Below are positions 37,158 through 46,985 of a stretch of DNA of 64,000 nt, piece by piece. The notes beneath the pieces were generated by a model. That model was not told the origin of the DNA, searched no databases, and saw only the letters and a program-made list of their open reading frames with translations. The first letter of the stretch is position 1. Each line of letters starts with the position of its first letter. A program made the translations under genes and the position numbers. The DNA comes from an uncultured Clostridia bacterium (lineage in GTDB: Bacteria > Bacillota > Clostridia > TANB77 > CAG-508), in the NCBI GenBank assembly GCA_928721915.1, contig CAKMVZ010000007.1, positions 26,191 to 90,190 of the forward strand, given 5' to 3'.

Positions 37158-38948
37158 ATGAATAGACAGAAGAGAAATTTGAAATTAGCAAGCCGTGAAA
37201 ACCTTGTGGCTGTACACACACACACACACACTTATAAATGGTTTAAGTGAATTTTTAACAAATTTTAAATCAAAAAAGTTCAAAAAATTTTTTAATCATG
37301 AAGAAGATTTAATAAAACTTAAAAATGAAGAAAAAAGTTTTAATCAAAAATTTCAAGGAAAAAAATTTAAAGAGGAAAATTATTTTACTCAAAAAATTTT
37401 CAAAAATAATATTGAAAAAGATTTTAGAAAAAATTTTAAAAACAATTTAAAAACTGATATTTTAAGTTTAAATTCAGGAATAACACTAATCGCGCTTATA
37501 ATCACAATAATAGTATTATTAATATTAGCAGGAGTAACAATATCAGCTATTATGCGGAGAAAATGGAATATTAAATCAAGCAATAAACTCAGCTGATAGA
37601 ACAGAAGAAGAAAAAATTTTAGAAGAGATTCAATTATCAGTAGCAGCATATCAAACTGGAGTATATGCTGGAACTGAAACTAGAAGTTTAAGTGAATATT
37701 TATTAGATGAATTAGAAATAGATGCAGTAAGGAAAACAAATTATGGGACATTAGTTTTTAAGGCAGGAACAAAAGTAGTTACTGCATATAGCAATGGAAA
37801 ACTAGAAATAAAAGAATATCAGGCAAATACTTTAGCAAATAATGGACCTTTACTACTAGAATTAAATGATGCAAATTCAACTCCTGATGATGGCTTTTTA
37901 ACAGATGATGGAATAGCAAGAAAATATATAAAAAGTATAGTATTTGATACAACAAATGTGGCTCCAAGTAATTATAATATAAGTTGGGATGTATCAGAAT
38001 TAAAAGATGGTACAGTAATGTGTTATGCTACAGGAAATGAAACTAATGGCTATGATTTAACAATAGTTGCAGATGGAGAAATTTACATGCCTAAAAATTC
38101 AAGTGGATTATTTCAATATTGTGGATATAATGAAAGTTTACCAGAATATACAATTAATTTATCAGGATTAAATGCAAGTAAAGCAGAAAATATGTTTAAC
38201 GCATTTTGTGATTTTGGATATTATTCAATGACAGATTTTGATTTAGGCGAAAGTTTTTATACTTCAAATGCAGTTATTACGGAAGGAATGTTTGCAAGAT
38301 GTGGATATACTTCAATGATTACACTAGACTTAGGTAATAATTTTGATACTTCAAATGTTACTGATATGCAATCAATGTTTGCTTCTTGTGGATATAATTT
38401 AATGAGTAATTTGGATTTAGGAGATAGTTTCGATACTTCTAATGTTACAAATATGACATCAATGTTCCAGGCTTGTGGTTATTTTTCTTTGACAGATTTA
38501 GATTTAGGTAATAATTTTGATACATCAAATGTTACTACGATGTACCATATGTTTTGCGATTGTGGATATACGGCAATGGTAGATTTAAATTTAGGAGATA
38601 AATTTGATACAAGTAATGTAACAAATATGGCAGCAATATTTGCAAGATGTGGATATATGAATTTAGAGACTTTAAATTTAGGAGATAAATTTAATACTTC
38701 GAATGCTAGAAATATGAAAAATTCTTTTTTGGAATTGCGGTCATAATAAAATGTCTAAAATTGATTTTGGAAATGCTTTTGTTGAAACAGCTGATATAAC
38801 GGATTTAACTAATATATTATTAGATTGTGGTATATCAATTTGTAAATATTATGTTTCTTCTGAAAATGCACAAAATTGGCTTTTAAATTTGGATCCTGAT
38901 TATAGAAGAAAAGACAATTGGAGTATTGAATATATTATAGTTAAATAA
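37158..38948 (+). CDS. Prepilin-like protein with BspA/DUF285 repeats, switched off by its CA tract
   Basis: ATG 37158 follows AGGGAGGAAAAGC as in locus 1. The (CA)8 tract at 37215-37231 throws the start out of frame with the rest; one more CA unit would restore it. Downstream come the Lys/Phe-rich stretch, prepilin-like helix (GITLIALIITIIVLL), a CGG site at 37555 (skip: SAIMGENGILNQ), and about seven BspA-like repeats of the type LDLGNNFDTSNVTDMQSMF with CGY caps. A second CGG at 38738 (skip: LELGHNKMSKIDFGNAF) joins the last segment to the stop at 38948. BspA/DUF285 proteins are surface adhesin-like. Off in this assembly, otherwise intact. Confidence 0.7.
37215..37231 (+). repeat. (CA)8 microsatellite in coding sequence
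   Basis: Eight CA units plus C after GTA. In this state the frame from ATG 37158 ends at TGA about 18 bases later. Nine or twelve units would be in frame. Confidence 0.9.
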
Positions 38949-38966
38949 AATTAAAAAAGTCCATTT

Positions 38967-39186
38967 TTTGAACTCTACTTTTTTGGGTATAGTTCAGATG
39001 AAAAAAATCACAAAATAGTATTGACACCATATTTGGAATTTTATATTATAGAAATACCTAAGTTGAAACGATATCAAGATTTAGGAGAAGAACTAACAAG
39101 ATGGTTAAAATTATTTGTACAGGATTAACTAAAAAAGAAATAGAAGAAATAAAGAAAAATATATCAGAAAAAGTGAAGAAAAATTA
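38967..39186 (+). pseudogene. Chimeric Rpn-family relic
   Basis: An open stretch up to TAA at about 39125 codes YSSDEKNHKIVLTPYLEFYI followed by IEIPKLKRYQDLGEELTRWL, as in the central part of Rpn/YhgA-like nucleases. It then jumps to a copy of the C-terminal tail (TGLTKKEIEEIKKNISEKV, 39108-39186) almost identical to the end of the relic at 36918. Two fragments appear to have been fused by a deletion. Non-functional. Confidence 0.6.
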
Positions 39187-39273
39187 ATTTTTAAGTAAAA
39201 ATGCAATAAAAAAATAGATAAATTAAATAAAATTATTAATAATAAATTAAACTTAAATTAAGCTTTCCTTAAA

Positions 39274-39308
39274 GTCATTTATTAGTCACTTTATTATGTT
39301 ATTATAAT
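39274..39308 (+). promoter_or_regulatory. Promoter with direct-repeat activator site, CmpB-like gene
   Basis: GTCATTT (39274-39280) and GTCACTT (39285-39291) are 11 bases apart, then TATAAT at 39303-39308 with no good -35 box. The same arrangement precedes the ABC gene at 40062-40094. Direct repeats at one helical turn are typical for OmpR-type response regulators, such as that at 43519. Confidence 0.6.
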
Positions 39309-39350
39309 AATATAATAAAGAATTAATAATGATTGGGGGAAGCTTAAATT

Positions 39351-40040
39351 ATGGAATCTAATTTAAATAATTTAGTAGAAATCCCAAATAAAAAAATTTC
39401 AAAAAAAGAAAATTTGCAAAAAATAATTAAATTATTTTGGATTTTTTTAATTGGAAGCATTATTGGTTATATTATTGAAATGATTGTAGGTTTAGTTCAA
39501 AATGGACATTTTGTATCAAGGCAGGGCCTTTTATTCGGACCATTTATTCAAGTTTATGGAGTGGGTCTTGTTATATATTATTTAGTTATTTCAAATATTA
39601 AACACAAAAACTATATAAAAATATTTTTTATATCAATGTTATTAGGTGGAATTGTAGAATATCTTTTTTCATTTTTTCAAGAAGTATTATTTGGAACAAT
39701 TTCATGGGATTATAGTGATTTAATTTTTAATTTAAATGGAAGAACAAGTTTACTTCATTGTTTATATTGGGGAACAGGTGGAGTTTTATTTGTTAAATTT
39801 ATACTTCCATTAATAAATAAATTAAATATATTTTATAGTAAAACCCATTTTAAACTTATAACTACTTTTTTAGTAATATTTATAACTTTTGATATAACAA
39901 TATCAGGATTAGCAGGAGCTAGACAATTAGAAAGAAGAAAAAATATTCCGGCTAGAGGATATATAGATGAATTTTTTGATAAATATTATCCAGATGAAAA
40001 ATTAGAAAAAATATATTCAAATGCAAAACAAGTATATTAA
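39351..40040 (+). CDS. Putative ABC transporter permease, CmpB family
   Basis: 229 aa, six hydrophobic segments. Motifs of the CmpB-type family (PF06541): FWIFLIGSIIGYIIEMIVG, SRQGLLFGPFIQVYGVG, GTISWDYSDLIFNLNGRTSLLHC and YWGTGGVLFVKF. Cytoplasmic N-terminus. Function in the family is poorly defined. It shares a predicted activator site with the transporter genes downstream, so it likely belongs to the same regulon. Confidence 0.75.
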   Translation: MESNLNNLVEIPNKKISKKENLQKIIKLFWIFLIGSIIGYIIEMIVGLVQNGHFVSRQGLLFGPFIQVYGVGLVIYYLVISNIKHKNYIKIFFISMLLGGIVEYLFSFFQEVLFGTISWDYSDLIFNLNGRTSLLHCLYWGTGGVLFVKFILPLINKLNIFYSKTHFKLITTFLVIFITFDITISGLAGARQLERRKNIPARGYIDEFFDKYYPDEKLEKIYSNAKQVY

Positions 40041-40061
40041 AAATTATTAATTTTTTATAAA

Positions 40062-40094
40062 GTCACTTAGTTGTCACTTAAAATGTATTATAAT
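40062..40094 (+). promoter_or_regulatory. Promoter with direct-repeat activator site, ABC/two-component operon
   Basis: GTCACTT (40062-40068) and GTCACTT (40073-40079), exactly 11 bases apart, then TATAAT (40089-40094). No -35 consensus, consistent with activation. Confidence 0.65.
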
Positions 40095-40173
40095 AGTCTT
40101 GTAAATAAAAAGTTAAGTTTAAGATAATTCTTTTATAACTTTATAGAAATTAATTTTAAAGAAAGGAAAAATT

Positions 40174-40846
40174 ATGGAAATTTTAAAAGTAGAGAATTTA
40201 TGTAAGACCTATGGAAAAGGTGACAATATTGTAAAAGCTTTAGATGATGTTTCTTTTTCAGTTCAAAAAGGAGAATTTGTTGCAATAGTTGGAGCCTCTG
40301 GAAGTGGTAAATCTACTCTTTTACATTTAATGGGTGGAGTTGATAGACCAACTTCTCGGAAAAGTTTTTATTGATGGAAAAGATATTTATAATTTTAATG
40401 ATGACAATTTGGCGATTTTTAGAAGAAGGCAGGTTGGACTTATTTATCAATTTTATAATTTAATTCCAATTTTAAATGTGGAAGAAAACATTATGCTTCC
40501 TTTAAAACTTGATAATAGAGAAGTAAACAAAGAAAAATTAGATGAACTTTTAAAAATTTTAGGATTAGAAAATAGAAAAAATCATTTACCAAATCAATTA
40601 TCAGGTGGACAGCAGCAAAGAACATCTATTGGTAGAGCAATGATAACAAATCCTGCAATTATTTTAGCAGATGAGCCAACAGGAAATTTAGATTCTAAGG
40701 CAAGTGAAGAGATTGTAGAACTTTTAAAAAAATCAAATAGAGATTATAAACAAACTATAATCATGATTACTCATAATATGGAAATTGCAAAAGTTGCTGA
40801 TAGAATTATAAAGATTGAAGATGGCAAGATTGTAGGTGATTGCTAA
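40174..40846 (+). CDS. ABC transporter ATP-binding protein (MacB/BceA type), with a CGG +1 site
   Basis: 223 aa after recoding. Walker A GASGSGKST, Q-loop GLIYQFYNLIPIL, signature LSGGQQQRTSIGRA, Walker B IILADEPTGNLDS, H-loop MITHN. At CGG 40357-40359 the C is skipped after TCT to give RPTSGKVFIDGKDIYN, the usual strand after Walker A. Without the shift only 61 normal residues remain. AAAGGAAAAAT precedes the ATG. Its TAATG overlaps the start of the permease gene. Confidence 0.93.
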
Positions 40847-43494
40847 TGGATTTATTAAAAAAGTTTACAATTAAAAATTTAAAATTAAATAAAAAAAGAA
40901 CCATTGTAACTATAATTGGAATAATGCTTTCAGTTGCATTAATTACTGCTGTTGGAACTATGTTTATGAGCGCGCGAGCAAGTTTAATTGAATATGAAAT
41001 ATATGCAAAAGGTAATTTTCATGTTGTTTTTAGAGATGTTGATTCTAAAAATATAAATGATTTTACATTAAATAGAAAAGTTTCGAAAGTGCTTTTATCT
41101 AAAAATCTTGGATATAGTAAATTAGATGGAATAAAAAATGAATATAAGCCTTATGTCTATGTAAGAGCTTATACTAAAGATTCTATGGAAGATTTAGGTG
41201 TTAGATTAATAGAGGGTAGACTCCCTGAGAATGAAAATGAGATTGTTATTCCAAATCATTTAAATACAAATGGTAGATTAGAAATTAAGCTTGGAGATAA
41301 AATTGACTTAAATCTCGGTCAAAGAGAAGATGAAGGATTTGTTTTAAATCAAAATTATGAATTATTAGAAACAGAAAAACTAGTTAATACCAATTTAAAA
41401 GAGTATACAGTAGTTGGAATAATGGAAAGGCCAGGCACAAATATTGAACCTTATTCAGCTCCCGGGTATACTGCAATTACTTATTTAGATCCAAATAAAT
41501 TAGAAAATGGAAATTTTGATGTATATGTTCGTTATACTAAAGATGGTTTAAGGGATTATTTAAATGTAACCGCAAATATTTTAGGTGTAGATGACAATTT
41601 ATTTAAAACCGCATATGAGCCTAATAGTGATGATTATGATTTTGATAAAACTTCACAAGCAATAACTGAAGTTGAAAATACTGCAAAATATGATTTCGGA
41701 ATTAATTCGTATTTAATAACTTTAGAAACTGGAATTAGTAATAATCAAACAATTAATGCTCTAATCTCTGCTTCAGGAATAGTAATTGTAATTATTATTT
41801 TTACTTCAATTTTCTGCATAAAAAATAGTTTTGATATTTCAATAACTGAAAAAATAAAACAATATGGAATGCTTGCAAGTATTGGAGCAACTAAAAAACA
41901 GATTAAGAAAAATGTTTATTATGAAGCTTTTGTATTAGGTTTAATTGGAATTCCACTTGGAATTGTTTTAGGAGTTCTTGCTTCATATATTTTAATTAAA
42001 ATTAGTAATGCACTAATTAAGGATTTTATGGCTTTTGATTTAGTATTTAGTTTTTCATATTTAATAATTGTACTTTCTGTTTTACTTGGATTTATTACTA
42101 TATTTTTATCTGCAAGAAGTAGCAGTAGAAAAGCAAGTAAAGTATCTCCAATACAAGCTATTACAAATGGGGAAAATATAAAATTAAAAGCAAAAAAATT
42201 AAAAGTTCCAAAAATAGTTTCAAAGATATTTGGAATTGGTGGAGAGATTTCTTATAAAAATTTAAAAAGAAGTAAGAAGAAATATCGTACAACTGTTATT
42301 AGTATTGTAGTAAGTGTTACTATTTTTATATCTCTTACATCTTTTATGGATTTAGTTTTTAGTTCTATTGACTCTGAACTTAATATGTATAATTATAATT
42401 TATCTGTTAGTTATAATTTGACACAAAATGATGAATCAATAAATGAAAAGATTGATGAGATAACTTCTTTAGATGGTATAAATGAGTATAGCATAGTAAA
42501 TGATTCTATAATAAAAATCGATGATCCAAAATTTTCTAATGATTATATTGAATTATATCAAAGAAGTTTACCAGAAGGAGAAGAAGAATATCAAAACGAA
42601 CTTTCAACTTTAATTTTAGATAAAAATTCTTTTGAAGAATATGTTAAAAAATTAGGATTAGATCCTCAAGAAGTAAGTGATAAAGCTGTGCTTTTAAATA
42701 ATGCGTATATTGATATTTACGATGAAGAAAAAGGCTATTATGTAAAAAAAGAGATAAATTGGTTTGATTTTAAAGCAGGAGATGATATAATAGGAGAGGT
42801 TTTAAATTTAGAAGGAAATGAAAGTCAAAAAAGAGTTAATATAGAAATTTGTAAAGTAACAGATGAAGTGCCTCTTGGAACTAATACAATTAATTACAAA
42901 CCATATTTAATTGTAAGTGATGAATATTTAAATGAGTTACAATATAGTGATTATTTTAGTCTATATATGAATGTTCAAGATGCTGATAAAATAGAAGATG
43001 AAATTTACAATATGCTTGTAGACTATGAAATAAGTGATGTAAATAATGTAAATTCTAATTATAAGAGTGTTAAATCATTATATACTTTAATTGGAATATT
43101 CTTATATGGATTTATAATTGTAATTAGTTTAATTGGAATAACAAGTATTTTTAATACTTTAACTACAAATATGAATTTAAGATCAAGAGAATTTGCAAGT
43201 TTAAAAAGTATTGGTATGACTAAAAAAGAATTTAATAGAATGGTAAGATTAGAAAGCTTTTTCTATGGAACTAAGGCTCTTATAATTTCAGTACCTTTAG
43301 GAACTATTCTTTCATATTTAATGTATGATAGACTTGTTCAAGGTCAGGTTTTGATGGACTTTAAAGTTCCATTAGTTCCAATTATAATTTCTATTGTTGC
43401 AGTTTATATTCTAGTTTTGAGTATTATGAGATATTCTATTAAAAAGATTAATAAACAAAATATTATTGAAACAATTAGAAATGAAAATATTTAA
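40846..43494 (+). CDS. FtsX-like ABC permease (BceB/VexP type)
   Basis: 882 aa from ATG 40846, overlapping the ATPase stop. One N-terminal helix, a large extracytoplasmic domain, three helices with the FtsX core (ITEKIKQYGMLASIGATKKQ), a second extracytoplasmic domain, and three C-terminal helices with a second FtsX core (LRSREFASLKSIGMTKKEF). Substrate unknown; with the adjacent two-component system the set looks like a peptide-antibiotic or envelope-stress module. No CGG codon in frame (CTC-GGT and CCC-GGG occur out of phase). Confidence 0.88.
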   Translation: MDLLKKFTIKNLKLNKKRTIVTIIGIMLSVALITAVGTMFMSARASLIEYEIYAKGNFHVVFRDVDSKNINDFTLNRKVSKVLLSKNLGYSKLDGIKNEYKPYVYVRAYTKDSMEDLGVRLIEGRLPENENEIVIPNHLNTNGRLEIKLGDKIDLNLGQREDEGFVLNQNYELLETEKLVNTNLKEYTVVGIMERPGTNIEPYSAPGYTAITYLDPNKLENGNFDVYVRYTKDGLRDYLNVTANILGVDDNLFKTAYEPNSDDYDFDKTSQAITEVENTAKYDFGINSYLITLETGISNNQTINALISASGIVIVIIIFTSIFCIKNSFDISITEKIKQYGMLASIGATKKQIKKNVYYEAFVLGLIGIPLGIVLGVLASYILIKISNALIKDFMAFDLVFSFSYLIIVLSVLLGFITIFLSARSSSRKASKVSPIQAITNGENIKLKAKKLKVPKIVSKIFGIGGEISYKNLKRSKKKYRTTVISIVVSVTIFISLTSFMDLVFSSIDSELNMYNYNLSVSYNLTQNDESINEKIDEITSLDGINEYSIVNDSIIKIDDPKFSNDYIELYQRSLPEGEEEYQNELSTLILDKNSFEEYVKKLGLDPQEVSDKAVLLNNAYIDIYDEEKGYYVKKEINWFDFKAGDDIIGEVLNLEGNESQKRVNIEICKVTDEVPLGTNTINYKPYLIVSDEYLNELQYSDYFSLYMNVQDADKIEDEIYNMLVDYEISDVNNVNSNYKSVKSLYTLIGIFLYGFIIVISLIGITSIFNTLTTNMNLRSREFASLKSIGMTKKEFNRMVRLESFFYGTKALIISVPLGTILSYLMYDRLVQGQVLMDFKVPLVPIIISIVAVYILVLSIMRYSIKKINKQNIIETIRNENI

Positions 43495-43518
43495 AAATAA
43501 AATAAGGGAAGAGATTTT

Positions 43519-44175
43519 ATGAAAATTTTATTAGTTGAAGATAATTTAATTTTAGCAAAAGGCTTGATTTATTCATTAAATCAAAGTGGATTTGAAGTTA
43601 TTCATAAAGAAAATGTTAAAGATACAATTTGCTTTTTAAATAAAGCTTTAGCTGATATTGTAATTTTAGATATATCTCTTCCTGATGGAAATGGTTTTGA
43701 TTTATATAAACAAGAAATAAAGCTAAAAAAAATTCCAACAATATTTTTAACCGCAAAAGATGATGAGGATACTATTGTTAGAGGTTTAGAGCTTGGAGCT
43801 GATGATTATATTATAAAACCGTTTAGAGTAAGAGAAGTTATTGCAAGAATTAATAAAATTTTAGCAAAAGGAAATAAAAATTCTATAATTAATGTTAAAG
43901 ATATTGAATTTGATTTTGGAAAGATGTGTGTGTTTAAAAACGGAAAGGAAATAAATTTAACAAGCTTAGAAATTAAAATATTAAGTTTACTTTTTTCTAA
44001 TTTAAATAAAGTTGTAACAAGAAGTGATATTATAGACAAAATTTGGGAGTGGACTGGAAATGATGTTAATGATAATACTGTTACAGTTTATTTAAAAAGA
44101 ATTAGAGAAAAATTAGAAAATAATGATATTATTAAAACTGTCAAAGGTATAGGATATAGAATTGATATAAATTAA
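43519..44175 (+). CDS. OmpR-family response regulator
   Basis: 218 aa. Receiver domain with phospho-acceptor Asp in ADIVILDISLPDGNGF, Thr in FLTAKDDEDT and Lys in DDYIIKPF; winged-helix output with NDNTVTVYLKRIREKLE and a normal end VKGIGYRIDIN. The Gly codon of GIGY is plain GGA here, in contrast to the regulator at 61886, where a C precedes it. AAGGGAAGAGA precedes the ATG. Likely controls the 39274 and 40062 promoters. Confidence 0.92.
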   Translation: MKILLVEDNLILAKGLIYSLNQSGFEVIHKENVKDTICFLNKALADIVILDISLPDGNGFDLYKQEIKLKKIPTIFLTAKDDEDTIVRGLELGADDYIIKPFRVREVIARINKILAKGNKNSIINVKDIEFDFGKMCVFKNGKEINLTSLEIKILSLLFSNLNKVVTRSDIIDKIWEWTGNDVNDNTVTVYLKRIREKLENNDIIKTVKGIGYRIDIN

Positions 44176-44187
44176 AGAGGTAATTTG

Positions 44188-45402
44188 ATGAAAAATAGTC
44201 CGGAATTAAAGAAAACGGTATTTATAATTATTGATATAATTATTATAGCTGTTGTTTTATTTGAATTTTTTTATATTTTTGAATATAGAAAATATACTGA
44301 AAATTTTAATATGAAAATAAATAGTATTATAAATAAAGTTTTAAGTGAATATCCTGAAATTAGTAAGCAAGAAATTATTGAGGTTTTAAACTCAAATGAT
44401 AATGCTAAAAATGATATTTTAAAAGAATATGGAATTAATTTATCTAATGATTCTATAGTTTTGCAAAATGATAATTTATTTTTTAATTTTTCTATATTAA
44501 ATATTTTAATTATTGTGTTTTTAAGCATTATAGTTTTAATAGTTTTTTTAAGATATAATAAAAATAAAGATAAAAAAATATCAGAAATTACAAGATACAT
44601 TGAGGAAATTAATAATAAAAATTATAAATTAGATATTGATGATAATAAAGAAGGCGAACTTTCAATATTAAAAAATGAAGTATATAAGACAACAGTTATG
44701 CTAAAAGAATTTGCTGAAAATTCTCTTAAAGATAAGATATTATTAAAAGATTCTTTATCTGATATTTCTCATCAACTTAGAACTCCTTTGACTTCTATGA
44801 ATATTATGTTAGATAATTTAATATATGATAAAAATATGAGTGAAAATTTAAAGCAAGAGTTTATAAAAGATATTAGAAGAGAAACTATAAATATTAGTTT
44901 TTTAGTTGAATCTTTATTAAAATTATCAAGATTAGATGCAAATTCTGTAAAATTTATTTCAAAGGAAGTTTATATAAAAGATATTTTAGAAGAGGCAATT
45001 AAAAATGTTTCTGTTTTAGCAGATTTAAAAAATATTGAAATTTTATGTTTTGGGAGTGAAGATATTAAAATTAATTGTGATAAAAAATGGCAAGTTGAAG
45101 CAATAACTAATATTTTAAAAAATGCTATAGAATATTCTTATGAAAATTCTAAAATAGAAATTAATTGTATTCAAAATAAGATATACACAAAATTGGAAAT
45201 TAAAGATTTTGGAAAGGGAATTTCAGAAGAGGATTTACCGCATATTTTTGAAAGATTTTATAAATCTAAAAATTCTTTAGGTGAGAGCGCAGGGATTGGT
45301 TTGGCTTTATCAAAGTCTATAATTACTAATGCAAATGGATATATAACAGCTGAATCTACTGTTGGAAATGGAAGCAAATTTATAATTAAATTTATGGCAT
45401 AA
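44188..45402 (+). CDS. Sensor histidine kinase
   Basis: 404 aa from ATG 44188 (AAAGAGG eight bases upstream). Two membrane helices enclose an extracytoplasmic loop of about 70 residues. H-box SDISHQLRTPLTSMN with phospho-His, N-box ILKNAIEYSYENS, G1 IKDFGKGISEEDL, F-box HIFERFYKS, G2 ESAGIGLALSKSI. Medium-length sensor domain, unlike the very short BceS type. All Gly codons of the ATP site are normal. Pairs with the regulator just before it. Confidence 0.92.
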   Translation: MKNSPELKKTVFIIIDIIIIAVVLFEFFYIFEYRKYTENFNMKINSIINKVLSEYPEISKQEIIEVLNSNDNAKNDILKEYGINLSNDSIVLQNDNLFFNFSILNILIIVFLSIIVLIVFLRYNKNKDKKISEITRYIEEINNKNYKLDIDDNKEGELSILKNEVYKTTVMLKEFAENSLKDKILLKDSLSDISHQLRTPLTSMNIMLDNLIYDKNMSENLKQEFIKDIRRETINISFLVESLLKLSRLDANSVKFISKEVYIKDILEEAIKNVSVLADLKNIEILCFGSEDIKINCDKKWQVEAITNILKNAIEYSYENSKIEINCIQNKIYTKLEIKDFGKGISEEDLPHIFERFYKSKNSLGESAGIGLALSKSIITNANGYITAESTVGNGSKFIIKFMA

Positions 45403-45431
45403 ATTTGTCAAAAAAAGTCGAAGGAAAAGTG

Positions 45432-45460
45432 TTGACAAAAGAGTAACTAATTATTATAAT
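45432..45460 (+). promoter_or_regulatory. Promoter of the antisense RNA, toxin locus B
   Basis: TTGACA (45432-45437), 17 bases, TATAAT (45455-45460). The upstream GTCGAAGGAAAAG run resembles locus A. Confidence 0.75.
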
Positions 45461-45467
45461 AAACATA

Positions 45468-45547
45468 GTAAAAATGATTTTTTACAATATTTTTAACATG
45501 ACGATTTATTTAAAAATACCCTAGTGTTCTGGCACTAGGGTATTTTT
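45468..45547 (+). ncRNA. Putative antisense RNA of type I toxin locus B
   Basis: Runs from just after the -10 box to the bidirectional hairpin AAAAATACCCTAGTG / CACTAGGGTATTTTT (45512-45547). Convergent with, and complementary to the 3-prime end of, the mRNA for the peptide at 45550-45636. Confidence 0.6.
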
Positions 45548-45549
45548 AA

Positions 45550-45636
45550 CTATTCATGCCATAAATCAAATATTTCTAAAACTAGAAGTATTAAATCTAC
45601 AACAATAGCTATTATCTTAAGTATGATTTTTAACAT
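45550..45636 (-). CDS. Small hydrophobic peptide, type I toxin-like (28 aa)
   Basis: ATG at 45636-45634 after AAAGGAGGAAAATATAGTC. The peptide begins MLKIILKIIAIVVDLILLVL and ends EIFDLWHE: one membrane helix with an acidic tail, clearly related to the 29-aa peptide at 5030-5119. A TATAAT box lies upstream on the minus strand near 45698, and ATGACAAATTTC upstream of that is conserved in both loci. Two paralogous copies with the same antisense layout make a functional peptide likely. Confidence 0.7.
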   Translation of the reverse strand: MLKIILKIIAIVVDLILLVLEIFDLWHE

Positions 45637-45842
45637 GACTATATTTTCCTCCTTTCTTTTAAGATTTCCTTTATGTAAGGAGTTAATTTGCATTATAATA
45701 TAATTGCATTGTCGAAATTTGTCATAATTTGCGAAAAATGTAAAAAAATGAAAAAAATTTTAAAGCTTTAATTAAGCTATTGAAAAAAAGTTTAATTTAA
45801 ATTATAATTGTTTTGTAATTTTTTAAAATTAGGGGTGAGTTT

Positions 45843-46974
45843 ATGACTTATAAAACAAAAATTGGAATTGCAATTGGTGTAGGCTTTGGATTTATTATTG
45901 TAATGTCTATCGTAATGGCAGTATTTGTTAGTAATAATAGTGGAACAGGAAAAGTTGCTACTACAAATAATGTGCAAAATAATTCTAATTTAATAGAAAA
46001 TAATATAAATAACAATGAAAGTAAAACTCAAGAACTTATATCAAATACTGAAATAGAAATGGATTTTGAAGATGTATATAGTATTGGAATTAAGAATGAA
46101 AATGACAAGGATTTTTTAGTTAAAATCTCAGATGATTTAAGTTATGAAGATGTTGTAGAATTAAATAGTATAGATGGATTTATAGGATATGATCTGCAAG
46201 ATGAAAATGTATATTTGGCTTATAATCAAGATGAAAACTCTATTATATATTCTATAAATTTAAATGATAATACTTTTAGTTTAGAAGCAGAATTAGAAAA
46301 TCAAATTTTAAATTCATTTTATGTTTATGAAAATAATATTTATTATTTAACAACTGATAATTCTATATTTAAATATAATTTAGAAGAAAAGATAGAAGAA
46401 GAAATATGCACTCCAGAAGAGAATGGAACAATAGTAAGTTTTGAATTTGATAAAGAAAATAATAGATTATTTTTAATGGAAAATATTACTGAAAATGAAC
46501 AAGAAACAATGTATGTATATAAATTTAATTTAGGTGATAATACAAAAGAAGAGATTTTAAATGCTGGTTTTAAAGGAGAAGATTTATTATTGCATAATAA
46601 TTATTTGATATGCAATTTATTAAATACATCTTTTTATGTATTTAATATAGAAAATAATTCACTTTGGGAACTTCGGAACTATAGAAGAAAATAATAATAT
46701 AGAAAGTTTTGATAATATTGCTTTTACAGATGATTATATATGCTTTACAGATGGAAAGAACATTAAAATTACAGATTATGATGGAAATACCATAAATAAT
46801 GAATTATATACCGCAGAAAATAATGAAAATATTTTAAGTATCATATCTGTAGTTTCAAATAAATTACAAATTTATACTGATTTAAATGAAGAAAATATTA
46901 AAATTATTGATTTTGAAACTTCAACAATAGAAGATACTGAAAATATTTTTTATGATATTATAAAAATAAAATAA
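45843..46974 (+). CDS. Membrane-anchored beta-propeller-like protein, with a CGG +1 site
   Basis: 376 aa after recoding. N-terminal membrane helix (IGIAIGVGFGFIIVMSIVMAV), an Asn-rich linker, then repeated four-strand-like units (DENVYLAYNQDENSIIYSIN, ENNIYYLTTDNSIFKYN, ENNRLFLMENI, DYICFTDGKNIKIT) resembling a DUF5050/propeller surface domain. At CGG 46674-46676 the C is skipped after CTT (SLWELGTIEENNN), which opens a further 99 residues that continue the same repeat pattern. Its stop TAA (46972-46974) overlaps the ATG at 46974. Confidence 0.7.
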
Positions 46975-46985
46975 TGGAGAAATTT

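Noticed and set aside
40846..43494. CGG at 41315 and 41462 in the permease gene as skip sites
   Set aside because: They arise from CTC-GGT and CCC-GGG and are out of phase; the frame is continuous.
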